From: Planctomycetales bacterium
GTDB lineage: Bacteria; Planctomycetota; Planctomycetia; Isosphaerales; Isosphaeraceae
NCBI GenBank assembly: GCA_027435495.1
Contig: DAHZZC010000835.1
Location: 1 to 18,330, forward strand
DNA: 18,330 nt
Reading direction: 5' to 3'
Shown: piece after piece, positions 1 to 6,532 of the stretch
Position numbering within the stretch: the first letter of the stretch is position 1
How the letters are laid out: each line of letters opens with the position of its first letter
Position numbers and translations under genes: made by a program
The notes under the pieces: generated by a model
What the model was told of the DNA's origin: nothing
The model's database searches: none
Seen by the model: the letters and a program-made list of their open reading frames with translations, nothing else

Positions 1-312
1 GGCCCTGAACTTCAGCGATTCGGGCGGCTGGTTGAGCATTCCCCCCAGAATCCGACGAAGCGCCGCCCGACACCGCGCGAACCGTCGACGCTCGCGGACC
101 CGGACGAATCGCAAGGCGCGGGTTCGCTCATCGTCGGAGAGGATCTCCATCTCGGGGCCCGGGCCGGTCGAGTCGACGTCGGCGCCAGGCGGGAGGCCGG
201 CATCCAGTTCGACGATCCAGGCGCGGACCTCGCCCGGCGCGAGCGGCGCGATCTCGGCCCCCGTATTCCAGTCGAGCAGGGTTGGCGTGGGGACATCATC
301 TGTCTCGGGCAC
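1..312 (-). CDS. 4'-phosphopantetheinyl transferase, N-terminal part (cut by window edge)
   Basis: Reading the minus strand from a GTG at 312 gives 104 residues with no stop before the window edge. Residues 29-38 (VRAWIVELDA) followed by LSDDERTRALRF (58-69) and RERRRFARCRAALRRIL (73-89) match the N-terminal pseudo-domain of Sfp/AcpT-type transferases, including the conserved 'L..DE..RA.RF...R.R+RF...R..LR..L' pattern. The family moves the phosphopantetheine arm of CoA onto a serine of acyl or peptidyl carrier proteins. The metal-binding and catalytic half lies outside the window. GTG is chosen because an in-frame TGA lies seven codons upstream and GAGG sits seven bases before it; the only in-frame ATG codons are far inside the conserved part. 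Sfp-type is favoured over AcpS because AcpS lacks this N-terminal half. The family call is firm; the carrier-protein partner is unknown. Confidence 0.8.
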   Translation of the reverse strand, partial: MPETDDVPTPTLLDWNTGAEIAPLAPGEVRAWIVELDAGLPPGADVDSTGPGPEMEILSDDERTRALRFVRVRERRRFARCRAALRRILGGMLNQPPESLKFRA

Positions 313-360
313 GCGATCGCCTCGATTCGTTCAGATTGACATCAACGGCGGGATGTCTGA

Positions 361-528
361 CTACGGGTGCCGGTAGCAGGCTCGACCGTCCCCGACGAGA
401 GCAAGCGAGGGCCAGTCGAGGTGCGGAAGACCGTTGGCCGGGTTCTCCCTCGGCTTGACTTCGCCTTCACGCAGATCCAGACTGAACCGGTGTCGGAGCG
501 GTCCGAGCGACGAGAGGGCCTGGTGCAT
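361..528 (-). CDS. small ORF upstream of the phosphopantetheinyl transferase, unrecognised
   Basis: A 56-codon frame from an ATG at 528 to a TAG at 361 encodes a 55-residue peptide including KPRENPANGLPHLDWPSL. I do not recognise it. In its favour, its codons have the strong G/C third-position bias of the neighbouring genes, the composition is balanced rather than Arg/Pro-rich, and it ends 48 bp before the transferase start on the same strand, so it could be a leader gene. Against it, there is no clear ribosome binding site, and its start shares a GCATGC with the ATG of the opposite-strand ORF at 527. It may be a remnant of a longer gene. Confidence 0.2.
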   Translation of the reverse strand: MHQALSSLGPLRHRFSLDLREGEVKPRENPANGLPHLDWPSLALVGDGRACYRHP

Positions 529-802
529 GCGGCGTTTCCGCTTCCTGTTCACGATCGGTCCGCTCCCTGGTCTGGTGGCCCTGGCGGCCGTGCTGGCCCT
601 GGTGCTTGCCCGGTTCCCCGGGATGATCGGACTCGCCTGCACGGTCGCGGCGGTCGGCTTTCTCGTGGATCGCATCAAGGGCCGCTCCGGGGTCGTGGGC
701 GCGATGAGATGTTCGGCACGATCGGGTTCTCGGCCTTCGGGCTGGTGTGGCATACCCTCGAGTCTGGCCTTTGCTTGTTCGCACAGGGAGTGGGGCGGGT
801 AG
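527..802 (+). CDS. putative small two-helix membrane protein, possibly frameshifted
   Basis: The ATG at 527 is preceded by GAGAGGG at a spacing of about eight bases. The first 60 codons have the local third-position G/C bias and encode two hydrophobic stretches (roughly residues 12-29, LPGLVALAAVLALVLARF, and 33-47) with a basic N-terminus (MRRFRF), as expected for a small inner-membrane protein. After about position 700 the frame loses this bias and becomes Ser/Arg/Cys-rich, while the neighbouring forward frame becomes coding-like (MFGTIGFSAFGLVWHTLES from 710). Either the true protein is frameshifted near 700 or this is a decaying gene. I do not recognise a family. Confidence 0.3.
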   Translation: MRRFRFLFTIGPLPGLVALAAVLALVLARFPGMIGLACTVAAVGFLVDRIKGRSGVVGAMRCSARSGSRPSGWCGIPSSLAFACSHREWGG

Positions 803-857
803 ACCACGTGCTTCTTGCGCGCGAGTCTATCGAACGGGCTTGCGTCCGATCGTGAAG

Positions 858-1016
858 ATGGTCTCCGATGTGCCGGTCCTCGGGGTTCGGTTCGACGTCG
901 GCCTGGTCGGCTCGGTCTCGGCGAGCACGGCGTTCCACGTGAAGGACGAGAGCTCGCGCGGGAACCGTCGCAACGAGCCATCCGTCGATCCGACCAGGGG
1001 AGGACATTCAGGATGA
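858..1016 (+). CDS. short ORF coupled to the quinone oxidoreductase start, unrecognised
   Basis: A 52-residue frame beginning MVSDVPVLGVRFDVGLVGS uses codons typical of the neighbouring genes. Its TGA overlaps the ATG of the oxidoreductase at 1013 as ATGA, an arrangement common in translationally coupled genes. The frame is open further upstream, so the piece may be the end of a longer or broken gene rather than a separate cistron. No family is recognised and no strong ribosome binding site precedes the chosen ATG. Confidence 0.2.
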   Translation: MVSDVPVLGVRFDVGLVGSVSASTAFHVKDESSRGNRRNEPSVDPTRGGHSG

Positions 1017-2005
1017 GAGCCATCGTGATCCGGGGAAAAGGCGGTGCCGAGGCGCTGGAGGTCCGCGAGGTTCCGACGCCCGAGCCGAAAGGCGATCAGG
1101 TCCGCGTCCGGGTCCGGGCCGCCGGCCTCAACCGCGCCGACCTGATGCAGGCCCGCGGGATGTACCCCGCGCCGCCGGGGGCGCCCGCCGACATCCCCGG
1201 CCTGGAGTACGCCGGCGAGGTCGACGCCCTCGGCCCCGACGCGGTCGGGCCGCTCAGGGTCGGCGATCGGGTCTTCGGGATCGTCGCCGGCGGGGGCCAG
1301 GCGGAGTACGTCCTGACGCCCGAGCGGATGGCCGTCCCGATCCCTCCGGGCCTCGACTTCGTCCAGGCCGCCGCGATTCCCGAGGCGTTCATCACCGCCC
1401 ACGACGCGATCCGGACCCAGGGCGAACTCGAGCCTGGCGGGACGGTCCTGATCCACGCGGTCGGCTCCGGAGTGGGGACGGCCGCCGTCCAGGTCGCCCA
1501 CGCGATGGGATGCACCGTCTTCGGTACTTCTCGGACTTCCGAGAAGCTTCAGAAGGCCCGTGCCCTCGGCCTCGACCACCCGATCGACCCGGCCGAGGGC
1601 GACTTCGCCCGGGTCGTCCGCGAGCGGACCGACGGCCGCGGTGTGGACGTGGTGATCGACTTCCTCGGCGCCCCTGCGCTCGCGGCGAACCTGGCGGCGC
1701 TGGCGATCCGGGGGCGGCTGGTGGTGGTCGGCCTGCTCGGCGGGGCGTCGACCACGCTGGACCTCAACATCGTCCTGCGCAAGCGGCTGACGATCATCGG
1801 GACGACCCTCCGCGCCCGGCCGATCGAGGAGAAGCTCGCAGCCACGCGCAGGTTCGCCGAACAGGTTGTCCCGTGGCTGACGCGTGGGGTCGTCCGGCCG
1901 GTCATCGACGGGGTCTTCGACCTCGACCAGTACCGGGAGGCGCAGGTCCGGCTCGAATCGAACCAGGTCTTCGGCAAGGTGATCCTGCGCCTCTCGGATT
2001 CGTGA
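1013..2005 (+). CDS. NADPH:quinone oxidoreductase, zinc-free MDR family (PIG3/QOR type)
   Basis: This is a 330-residue medium-chain dehydrogenase/reductase. The N-terminal GroES-like domain holds AAGLNRADLMQARGMYP (36-52) and IPGLEYAGEV (61-70). The Rossmann half begins with the nucleotide-binding motif AVGSGVGTAAVQ (149-160), then GRGVDVVIDFLGA. The cysteine and histidine ligands of zinc alcohol dehydrogenases are absent, which places it with quinone oxidoreductases of the TP53I3/PIG3 type. These reduce quinones or enals with NADPH in the cytosol. The ATG at 1013 follows AGGGGAGG at 996-1003, and 330 residues is the normal family length. The stop faces the stop of the next gene across nine bases. 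The physiological substrate cannot be told from sequence. Confidence 0.9.
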   Translation: MRAIVIRGKGGAEALEVREVPTPEPKGDQVRVRVRAAGLNRADLMQARGMYPAPPGAPADIPGLEYAGEVDALGPDAVGPLRVGDRVFGIVAGGGQAEYVLTPERMAVPIPPGLDFVQAAAIPEAFITAHDAIRTQGELEPGGTVLIHAVGSGVGTAAVQVAHAMGCTVFGTSRTSEKLQKARALGLDHPIDPAEGDFARVVRERTDGRGVDVVIDFLGAPALAANLAALAIRGRLVVVGLLGGASTTLDLNIVLRKRLTIIGTTLRARPIEEKLAATRRFAEQVVPWLTRGVVRPVIDGVFDLDQYREAQVRLESNQVFGKVILRLSDS

Positions 2006-2014
2006 CATGGTCGA

Positions 2015-3757
2015 TCACTCTCCCACGGACTGAAGGGTTGGGATCAGCCCCCGGGCGAGGACAGGGCCGACCTCGCTGGGGACGATCAGGCGGAACTCAA
2101 AGCCCTTGCCGTCGCGAGGAGTGACCGAGGCGCCCGCGAAGGCGGGCTCCTTCGGCATGTCGTCGAGGAGCTTCAGGTCGAGCTTCTTGCCCGCGGCGTC
2201 GACCTGCTTTGCGATCATCCGGGCCAGTTCCTGGGCGCCCAGGACGACCGCGAGGCTGGCTCGATCGGGGAGGTCCGAGGCGACCGCCTTGAAGCCAGAC
2301 GACTGTCCGACGCCGTCCTCCGGCTTTCGTGCGGCCTCGATCATCGCCACGGCCGCCTCGCGGTTCGGCGCGGTGACCTGCCAGGCCCGGTCGCCCTCGA
2401 CGCCGTACCAGTAGTTCATGGGTCCGTTGCCCAGCATGGCCTTCAGGGCATTGGCCTGGCCGGGAGCGTTGCCGGCCATCGCGGTCAGCTTCTCCATGTC
2501 GATCGTAACCTCAGCGTGAGTGAAGGCGAGGCCGCCGATCGACTCCGCCTTCGGCTCGATCTTCACCTCCTTGTAGATCCCGAGCCGGCCCTCGCCCTGG
2601 CCCATCGCCCGGAGGAGGTTCAAACTGTGCTCGACAAACCCCTTCGGGTCGGACGTCCGGACCTCGTTGATCGAGGTCACTCCGCCCGCCATCGAGACCG
2701 CCCCGATCGCATCGAGCCGGCCCATCCCGTAGAGGGCCTCGGTGGCCTTCTTGACCTCCTTCGAGGGCTCGCGATCGCCTTGCATCATCCGCATGCTCAT
2801 CGAGAGGAGCTGCTGGATCGTGCGCGAACTGGCGTTCATCCCGACGTAATAGGCCGAGCCGCGAGGCAGCCGGCTGAGCGAGGCAACCGGGAGTGTTTGC
2901 GCTCCGAGGGCCGCCTTCGCCGCGTCACTACCAGGCGTCAGCTTCAGGAAGCCCGCCATTCGAACCGACTTCTCGGAGAAGTCGACGTGATAGGTGAATG
3001 CGCCCACCTGTTTGAACCAGTCGATGGCCCCGGCATACATCTCGCGGAGGAGCTTCGCCGAGCCGGCCTGTCCCGGCTGCTGCTGCGCGAGCTGGTCCAT
3101 GAGACCCTCGATGGCCTGCCGGCCCTGCTCGATCAGGTCGGCATACCGCTTCGTGAGGGCCCCCGAGTTGACGTAGAGACCGGCCTCGCCGCCGAGGAAG
3201 CCCTCGCCGAGTGGTCCGTTGAGGACCGAGTCAAGGCCCTTCGCCGGCCCCTTCGCAATCGCGGCGACGAGGTCCTTCGACGGCCCGAACGCGACGATCC
3301 CGGTCCGCTTCGCGGCGTACCAGGTGCCCTGGCCCTCGGGACCGTCGAACGAGTCGACACCGCCGTCCTCGTGCTTCAACTCGACGGCCTTGCCGCCGTT
3401 GAAGCCGCGGAGTGTGCCCTCGTAGTCGTCGGCGGGGAGCAGGACGGCGAAGGTTGGGCCGCCGGCGCCGGCGGTCTCGGGCAAACGGACAAGCACCAGG
3501 AACGGCGACTTCACAGCGCGCTCGCCGTGCCGCTGGCCGATCTCGCTGACCTGAGCGGTCAGCAGGCCCTCGGCCATGTTGCCCCACTCGGAGTCCATCG
3601 CCTTGATGGTGGCGATGAGGTCGTCGCGTGCGGGTTCGAGGCCCCGGCATCGGATCGCCAGGTCGACGTCGGCCGTCGCTGCCTTCAAGAGTGCGGCTTC
3701 GGGCGCGGCCTGTCCGATGGCCGCGAGCAGGAGCCAGGGTGCGAACGGAGCCAGCAT
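2015..3757 (-). CDS. large exported protein of unknown function
   Basis: The gene encodes 580 residues. The ATG at 3757 is preceded by TGAGGAG at a spacing of nine bases. Residues 1-18 (MLAPFAPWLLLAAIGQAA) look like a Sec signal peptide, so the protein is probably periplasmic or surface-exposed. The rest alternates beta-rich and amphipathic helical stretches, with many charged residues, one QLAQQQPGQAG low-complexity patch and no obvious catalytic motif. I recognise no domain; the overall style resembles the large DUF-type secreted proteins common in planctomycetes. It ends nine bases from the convergent oxidoreductase stop. Upstream, 134 bp and a hairpin separate it from the membrane-protein gene, so it is probably transcribed on its own. 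Confidence 0.85.
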   Translation of the reverse strand: MLAPFAPWLLLAAIGQAAPEAALLKAATADVDLAIRCRGLEPARDDLIATIKAMDSEWGNMAEGLLTAQVSEIGQRHGERAVKSPFLVLVRLPETAGAGGPTFAVLLPADDYEGTLRGFNGGKAVELKHEDGGVDSFDGPEGQGTWYAAKRTGIVAFGPSKDLVAAIAKGPAKGLDSVLNGPLGEGFLGGEAGLYVNSGALTKRYADLIEQGRQAIEGLMDQLAQQQPGQAGSAKLLREMYAGAIDWFKQVGAFTYHVDFSEKSVRMAGFLKLTPGSDAAKAALGAQTLPVASLSRLPRGSAYYVGMNASSRTIQQLLSMSMRMMQGDREPSKEVKKATEALYGMGRLDAIGAVSMAGGVTSINEVRTSDPKGFVEHSLNLLRAMGQGEGRLGIYKEVKIEPKAESIGGLAFTHAEVTIDMEKLTAMAGNAPGQANALKAMLGNGPMNYWYGVEGDRAWQVTAPNREAAVAMIEAARKPEDGVGQSSGFKAVASDLPDRASLAVVLGAQELARMIAKQVDAAGKKLDLKLLDDMPKEPAFAGASVTPRDGKGFEFRLIVPSEVGPVLARGLIPTLQSVGE

Positions 3758-3851
3758 ATCGACGATCTCCTCAGGGGATCAGATCCGATCGAGTCCTCGC
3801 CGAATCCATGTTCTCACGGGCGACGACCCGAAAGCGTAAGGGGTTTGGTCC

Positions 3852-3879
3852 ATCGGCCGCAAGGCGGCCTGCGGCCGAT
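3852..3879 (-). terminator. strong hairpin after the membrane-protein gene
   Basis: A perfect 10-bp inverted repeat, ATCGGCCGCA and TGCGGCCGAT, with an 8-base loop, begins 12 bp beyond the stop codon of the gene at 3892-4848. The position fits a transcription end on the minus strand. There is no T run after it on either strand, so it would be an incomplete intrinsic terminator or an RNA 3' end stabiliser. Confidence 0.45.
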
Positions 3880-3891
3880 TGGTATTCGCCG

Positions 3892-4848
3892 TCAGCAGGT
3901 CAGTATTTCGAGCCGGGGTGCGAAGTGCCGGCGATGGGACGGTCGGAGCCGGGCGGGATGCCGGGCCGCGGCCCGAAGCCGGACGATCCGCGAGGCATCG
4001 AGACCCGTCCAGTCGGAGAGCCCGGGATCGGCGTCCGGGAGGGTGCCGAAGCCTCGCTCGCGAAGCCGGATCGCCCGGCGGATCGCCTCGACGGCCGCCA
4101 GGTTGAGGAACGAGGCGAGGTAGCCGCAGGCCATTCCCCCGGCCAGGCCAAAGGATGGCGAGGCGATCCGGAAGGCTGCCAGGAACGCCGCCGTGCTGAG
4201 GTTGGCCGGCGGCACCGCCCGCGCGATCCGGCTCGCCGGTCCCGCGCCCTCTTCCAGGTGTGTGACCGCCAGGACGACCGTGGTCATGCTCGGGAACGTG
4301 CTGACCAGCCCGGCCCACCAGGGACTCGCGAGACCGCTCACCACCCCGACGACCGCGACATAGGCGACCGGGATCGAGGTTCGCAGGATCGCGGTACAGG
4401 TCCGCGACGGTGAGGGCCGGGAGACCTCGTCGACGGGGTCGCCGATCCGGGTCGCGAGGAGTGTCGCCGCGAAGATGGAGCCGAACCCGATCGCCAGCCG
4501 ATGCGCGGGCTCGTCGGGATGGATCAGCCCGATCGTCGCGGCGACCAGCAGATACGCCGCGACCGACGCCGCCATCGCCGAGGGCAGCCGCCAGCCCCGA
4601 CGCACGGCCCCTGCGTACGCCATCGGCATCACCACCGCCCCGGCCAGGCCGAGCAGGCTCGCGTCGGCCATCTCGACGGCCGACGGCGCCCCCTGCTCGC
4701 GGGCGCAGAGGACCAGCAGGATCGCCGACGAACTCGGTAGGCCCAGCACCATCCCACCGGCACGTGGACCGGCACGCCGGGCGAACAGTCGAAGCAGGTG
4801 GATCACCACAATGAGCGTGACGCACTTCGCGACGAGTGAGAGGATCAT
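3892..4848 (-). CDS. polytopic membrane protein with an internal repeat, unknown function
   Basis: The 318-residue protein has about eight hydrophobic segments: near residues 3-22, 31-48, 62-82, 91-109, 116-133, 158-180, 183-196 and 215-250. The C-terminal 50 residues are Arg-rich and probably cytoplasmic. Two stretches resemble each other: GGMVLGLPSSSAILLVL with EQGAPSA (31-57), and AGLVSTFPSMTTVVLAV with EEGAGPAS (179-206). Both have a small-residue/PS turn inside a membrane segment followed by an acidic 'E-[EQ]-G-A' loop. Duplicated halves are common in transporters, so transport is a reasonable guess, but no family is recognised. The ATG at 4848 has no clear ribosome binding site; it is kept because the first helix starts at once. 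The gene is divergent from mobA. Confidence 0.8.
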   Translation of the reverse strand: MILSLVAKCVTLIVVIHLLRLFARRAGPRAGGMVLGLPSSSAILLVLCAREQGAPSAVEMADASLLGLAGAVVMPMAYAGAVRRGWRLPSAMAASVAAYLLVAATIGLIHPDEPAHRLAIGFGSIFAATLLATRIGDPVDEVSRPSPSRTCTAILRTSIPVAYVAVVGVVSGLASPWWAGLVSTFPSMTTVVLAVTHLEEGAGPASRIARAVPPANLSTAAFLAAFRIASPSFGLAGGMACGYLASFLNLAAVEAIRRAIRLRERGFGTLPDADPGLSDWTGLDASRIVRLRAAARHPARLRPSHRRHFAPRLEILTC

Positions 4849-5224
4849 GATGGATCGCGTCGATGTCGTGGGGCGAGGACGTCCCGTCGGGCGACCTTCC
4901 GATCGATCGGGGCCGCGCGGAGGCGCTCGGAGAGCGCTTCCCGGGTTGGTTCTCGCCCTGGCCGGTTCGGATCAAGGGGGATGACTCGTCTGGTGTCGGC
5001 CGGCTGGCGGCACCACGGACGTACCCTGGGCGGTTCGTCCGCAGTGACCTTCCTCTGCCTATCAGGAGGTCATCGGCAATCCTGGACCGGAAGTTGAGAG
5101 TCTCTGGCGATTGTTCGGAATGAGCCTCCTGGTGAAGGTGGGTGAGCTGGGGGTGGGTCCTGGGACGTTCCGAGTTACGATCGATGGGACGAGACTCGGG
5201 GCGCGACGGGTGGGAGGGCGAGCG
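4849..5224. other. 376-bp divergent intergenic region before mobA
   Basis: This stretch separates the minus-strand membrane gene from mobA. One open frame (4863-5123, plus, 86 codons) crosses it but has no ribosome binding site, weak codon bias and no recognisable sequence, so it is not called. GGGAGG just before the mobA ATG at 5225 supports that start. I found no convincing -35/-10 pair and no RNA gene. Confidence 0.5.
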
Positions 5225-5944
5225 ATGGAGATCGGCGCGGTGGTGCTCTGCGGTGGGGAGAGTCGTCGGATGGGGTCGTCCAAGGCCTGGCTCCCGATCG
5301 GACCCGAGACGATGCTCCAGCGGGTGGTCCGGCTGGTCGGCGGCGTGGCGAGTCCGGTCGTGGTCGTCGCCGCGCCGGGGCAGGCGATCCCGGAGCTGCC
5401 GGCCGAGGTGGCCGTCGTGCGTGACCTGGTCGCCGGACGCGGGCCGGTGCAGGGGCTCGCGACCGGGCTCGCCGCGATCCCGGAGTCGGTCGAGCTGGTC
5501 TACGCGACCTCGACCGACGCCCCGATGCTCGCGCCCGGTTGGATCGCCCGCCTGGCCGACCTGATCGGCGAGCATGACATGGCGGTCCCTAGCGTCGGGG
5601 GCGAGCTGCACCCGCTCGCGGCGGTCTACCGCCGAGGGGTCGTGCTGCCGGTCGTCGATCGGATGCTGGAACACGGCCGCCTCCGGCTCAGGGACGTCGT
5701 CGGGTTCGGCAAGGTCCGGGTCGTGGACGAGAGCGAGTTGCGATCGGTCGATCCGGAACTGAGGACGCTCCGGAACCTGAATCACCCTGGGGACTACGAG
5801 CGGGCGGTGCGGGAGGCCCTAGGATGGGATGAACTGGCAGCGATCCGCCCACTCCCACGGCTCGCTGGCATGGGCGACGAGGACAAGGAAGTCGACCACC
5901 TCTCGCAGGGAGGCCCCGTGTCGGATCAGGAAGAGGCCCGGTGA
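5225..5944 (+). CDS. mobA: molybdenum cofactor guanylyltransferase MobA
   Basis: The 239-residue protein opens with AVVLCGGESRRMGSSKAWL (5-23), the nucleotide-binding signature of MobA (LxGGxSxRMGxxK, with Lys20). It continues with the central TDAPML (97-102), whose aspartate binds magnesium, and ends its conserved part with NLNHPGDYERAV (184-195). MobA joins GMP from GTP to molybdopterin to give the guanine dinucleotide cofactor of DMSO-reductase-type enzymes, in the cytosol. The ATG at 5225 has GGGAGG upstream. The family usually ends shortly after the 'N.P.DY' motif; here 41 further residues (199-239), acidic and Gln-rich, are read antisense through the end of the PIN-like toxin gene. No other molybdenum cofactor gene is visible nearby. 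Confidence 0.92.
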   Translation: MEIGAVVLCGGESRRMGSSKAWLPIGPETMLQRVVRLVGGVASPVVVVAAPGQAIPELPAEVAVVRDLVAGRGPVQGLATGLAAIPESVELVYATSTDAPMLAPGWIARLADLIGEHDMAVPSVGGELHPLAAVYRRGVVLPVVDRMLEHGRLRLRDVVGFGKVRVVDESELRSVDPELRTLRNLNHPGDYERAVREALGWDELAAIRPLPRLAGMGDEDKEVDHLSQGGPVSDQEEAR

Positions 5945-6190
5945 GCGATGCCCCGCGCGGAGGTGATCGGCGAGGAAGGTGGGGAGGGTCCTCAGGTCGT
6001 GCGAGATCAGGATACGGTCCTCGCGCTCCGCCCAGAGGAGGATGTACGGGTCCTCGCTGCTCAGAGGCAGGTCGGGCGGCCCTCCCACGGGAACGGCGTC
6101 GACCGCGAGATGTCCCATGGCATTGTGGCTCCGGATGGCCGCGACGAGTCGCCCAGGGAGGTTTTCATCGAGGAGGAAACGGATCGGCAT
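5819..6190 (-). CDS. DUF5615 PIN-like toxin of a toxin-antitoxin pair
   Basis: The 123-residue protein begins IRFLLDENLPGRLVAAIR (3-20), the signature of DUF5615 PIN-like proteins, with Asp8 as the first predicted acidic active-site residue. It continues with SSEDPYILLWAERE (44-57, Asp47) and ILISHDLRTLP (60-70, Asp65), which supply further acidic residues. Such proteins are predicted magnesium-dependent ribonucleases and are regularly encoded just after a DUF433 gene, as here with a three-base gap. The last 42 codons overlap the mobA tail on the opposite strand. Fold and gene order support the toxin role; the RNA target is unknown. Confidence 0.85.
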   Translation of the reverse strand: MPIRFLLDENLPGRLVAAIRSHNAMGHLAVDAVPVGGPPDLPLSSEDPYILLWAEREDRILISHDLRTLPTFLADHLRAGHRSPGLFLIRHGASLREVVDFLVLVAHASEPWEWADRCQFIPS

Positions 6191-6193
6191 GGA

Positions 6194-6520
6194 TCAGCTC
6201 GTGGCGGCGGTCCTCCCGGATCCCAGCCTCCGGCGCAGCTCGGCCGCGGTCGGACCGCCGGAGGGTTCGGCAGCCTGGCGGTCGATCTCGGCGCGAGTGG
6301 ACGAGGCGTAATCGTCGACCTCCGGCCGATGGGCCAGGTAGAAGTCGATCGTCCGGGCAATCAGGTCGACCGGGAGCGACGGATACTCGCCGTGGATCGC
6401 CTCGGGGGCCAGCCCCTGGTTGTGGAGGTCCACCACGTGGAGGAGCCCGATCCGATGGCCGGCGAGTCGGATCTCGCCGTAGCGGTCCCGCGTCAGGAAG
6501 CCGGGGAGTGTCGTCAGCAT
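6194..6520 (-). CDS. DUF433 antitoxin
   Basis: The protein has 108 residues. Residues 16-71 carry the DUF433 pattern: EIRLAGHRIGLLHVVDLHNQ followed by GLAPEAIHGEYPSLPVDLI and a helix ending FYLAHRPEVDDY. DUF433 is a small winged-helix-like domain found as the antitoxin of DUF5615 PIN-like toxins; it presumably binds both the toxin and its own promoter DNA. The tail from residue 72 is charged and probably flexible, fitting the toxin-binding part. It starts 12 bp after the FAD dehydrogenase stop, so the pair may be co-transcribed with that gene, which is unusual for an autoregulated module unless it has its own internal promoter. Confidence 0.85.
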   Translation of the reverse strand: MLTTLPGFLTRDRYGEIRLAGHRIGLLHVVDLHNQGLAPEAIHGEYPSLPVDLIARTIDFYLAHRPEVDDYASSTRAEIDRQAAEPSGGPTAAELRRRLGSGRTAATS

Positions 6521-6532
6521 CGCCTATCCCCC

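Noticed and set aside
2516..4123. 535-codon plus-strand frame opposite the exported protein
   Set aside because: It is the codon-complement of the minus-strand gene, which has a signal peptide and a good ribosome binding site.
4863..5123. 86-codon ORF in the region before mobA
   Set aside because: It has no ribosome binding site, unremarkable composition and no recognisable motif; evidence is too weak to call a gene.
3779..5785. 668-codon minus-strand frame over the membrane gene and mobA
   Set aside because: Both covered genes have clear protein features in other frames; this one is low-complexity Arg/Gly/Pro/Asp sequence.
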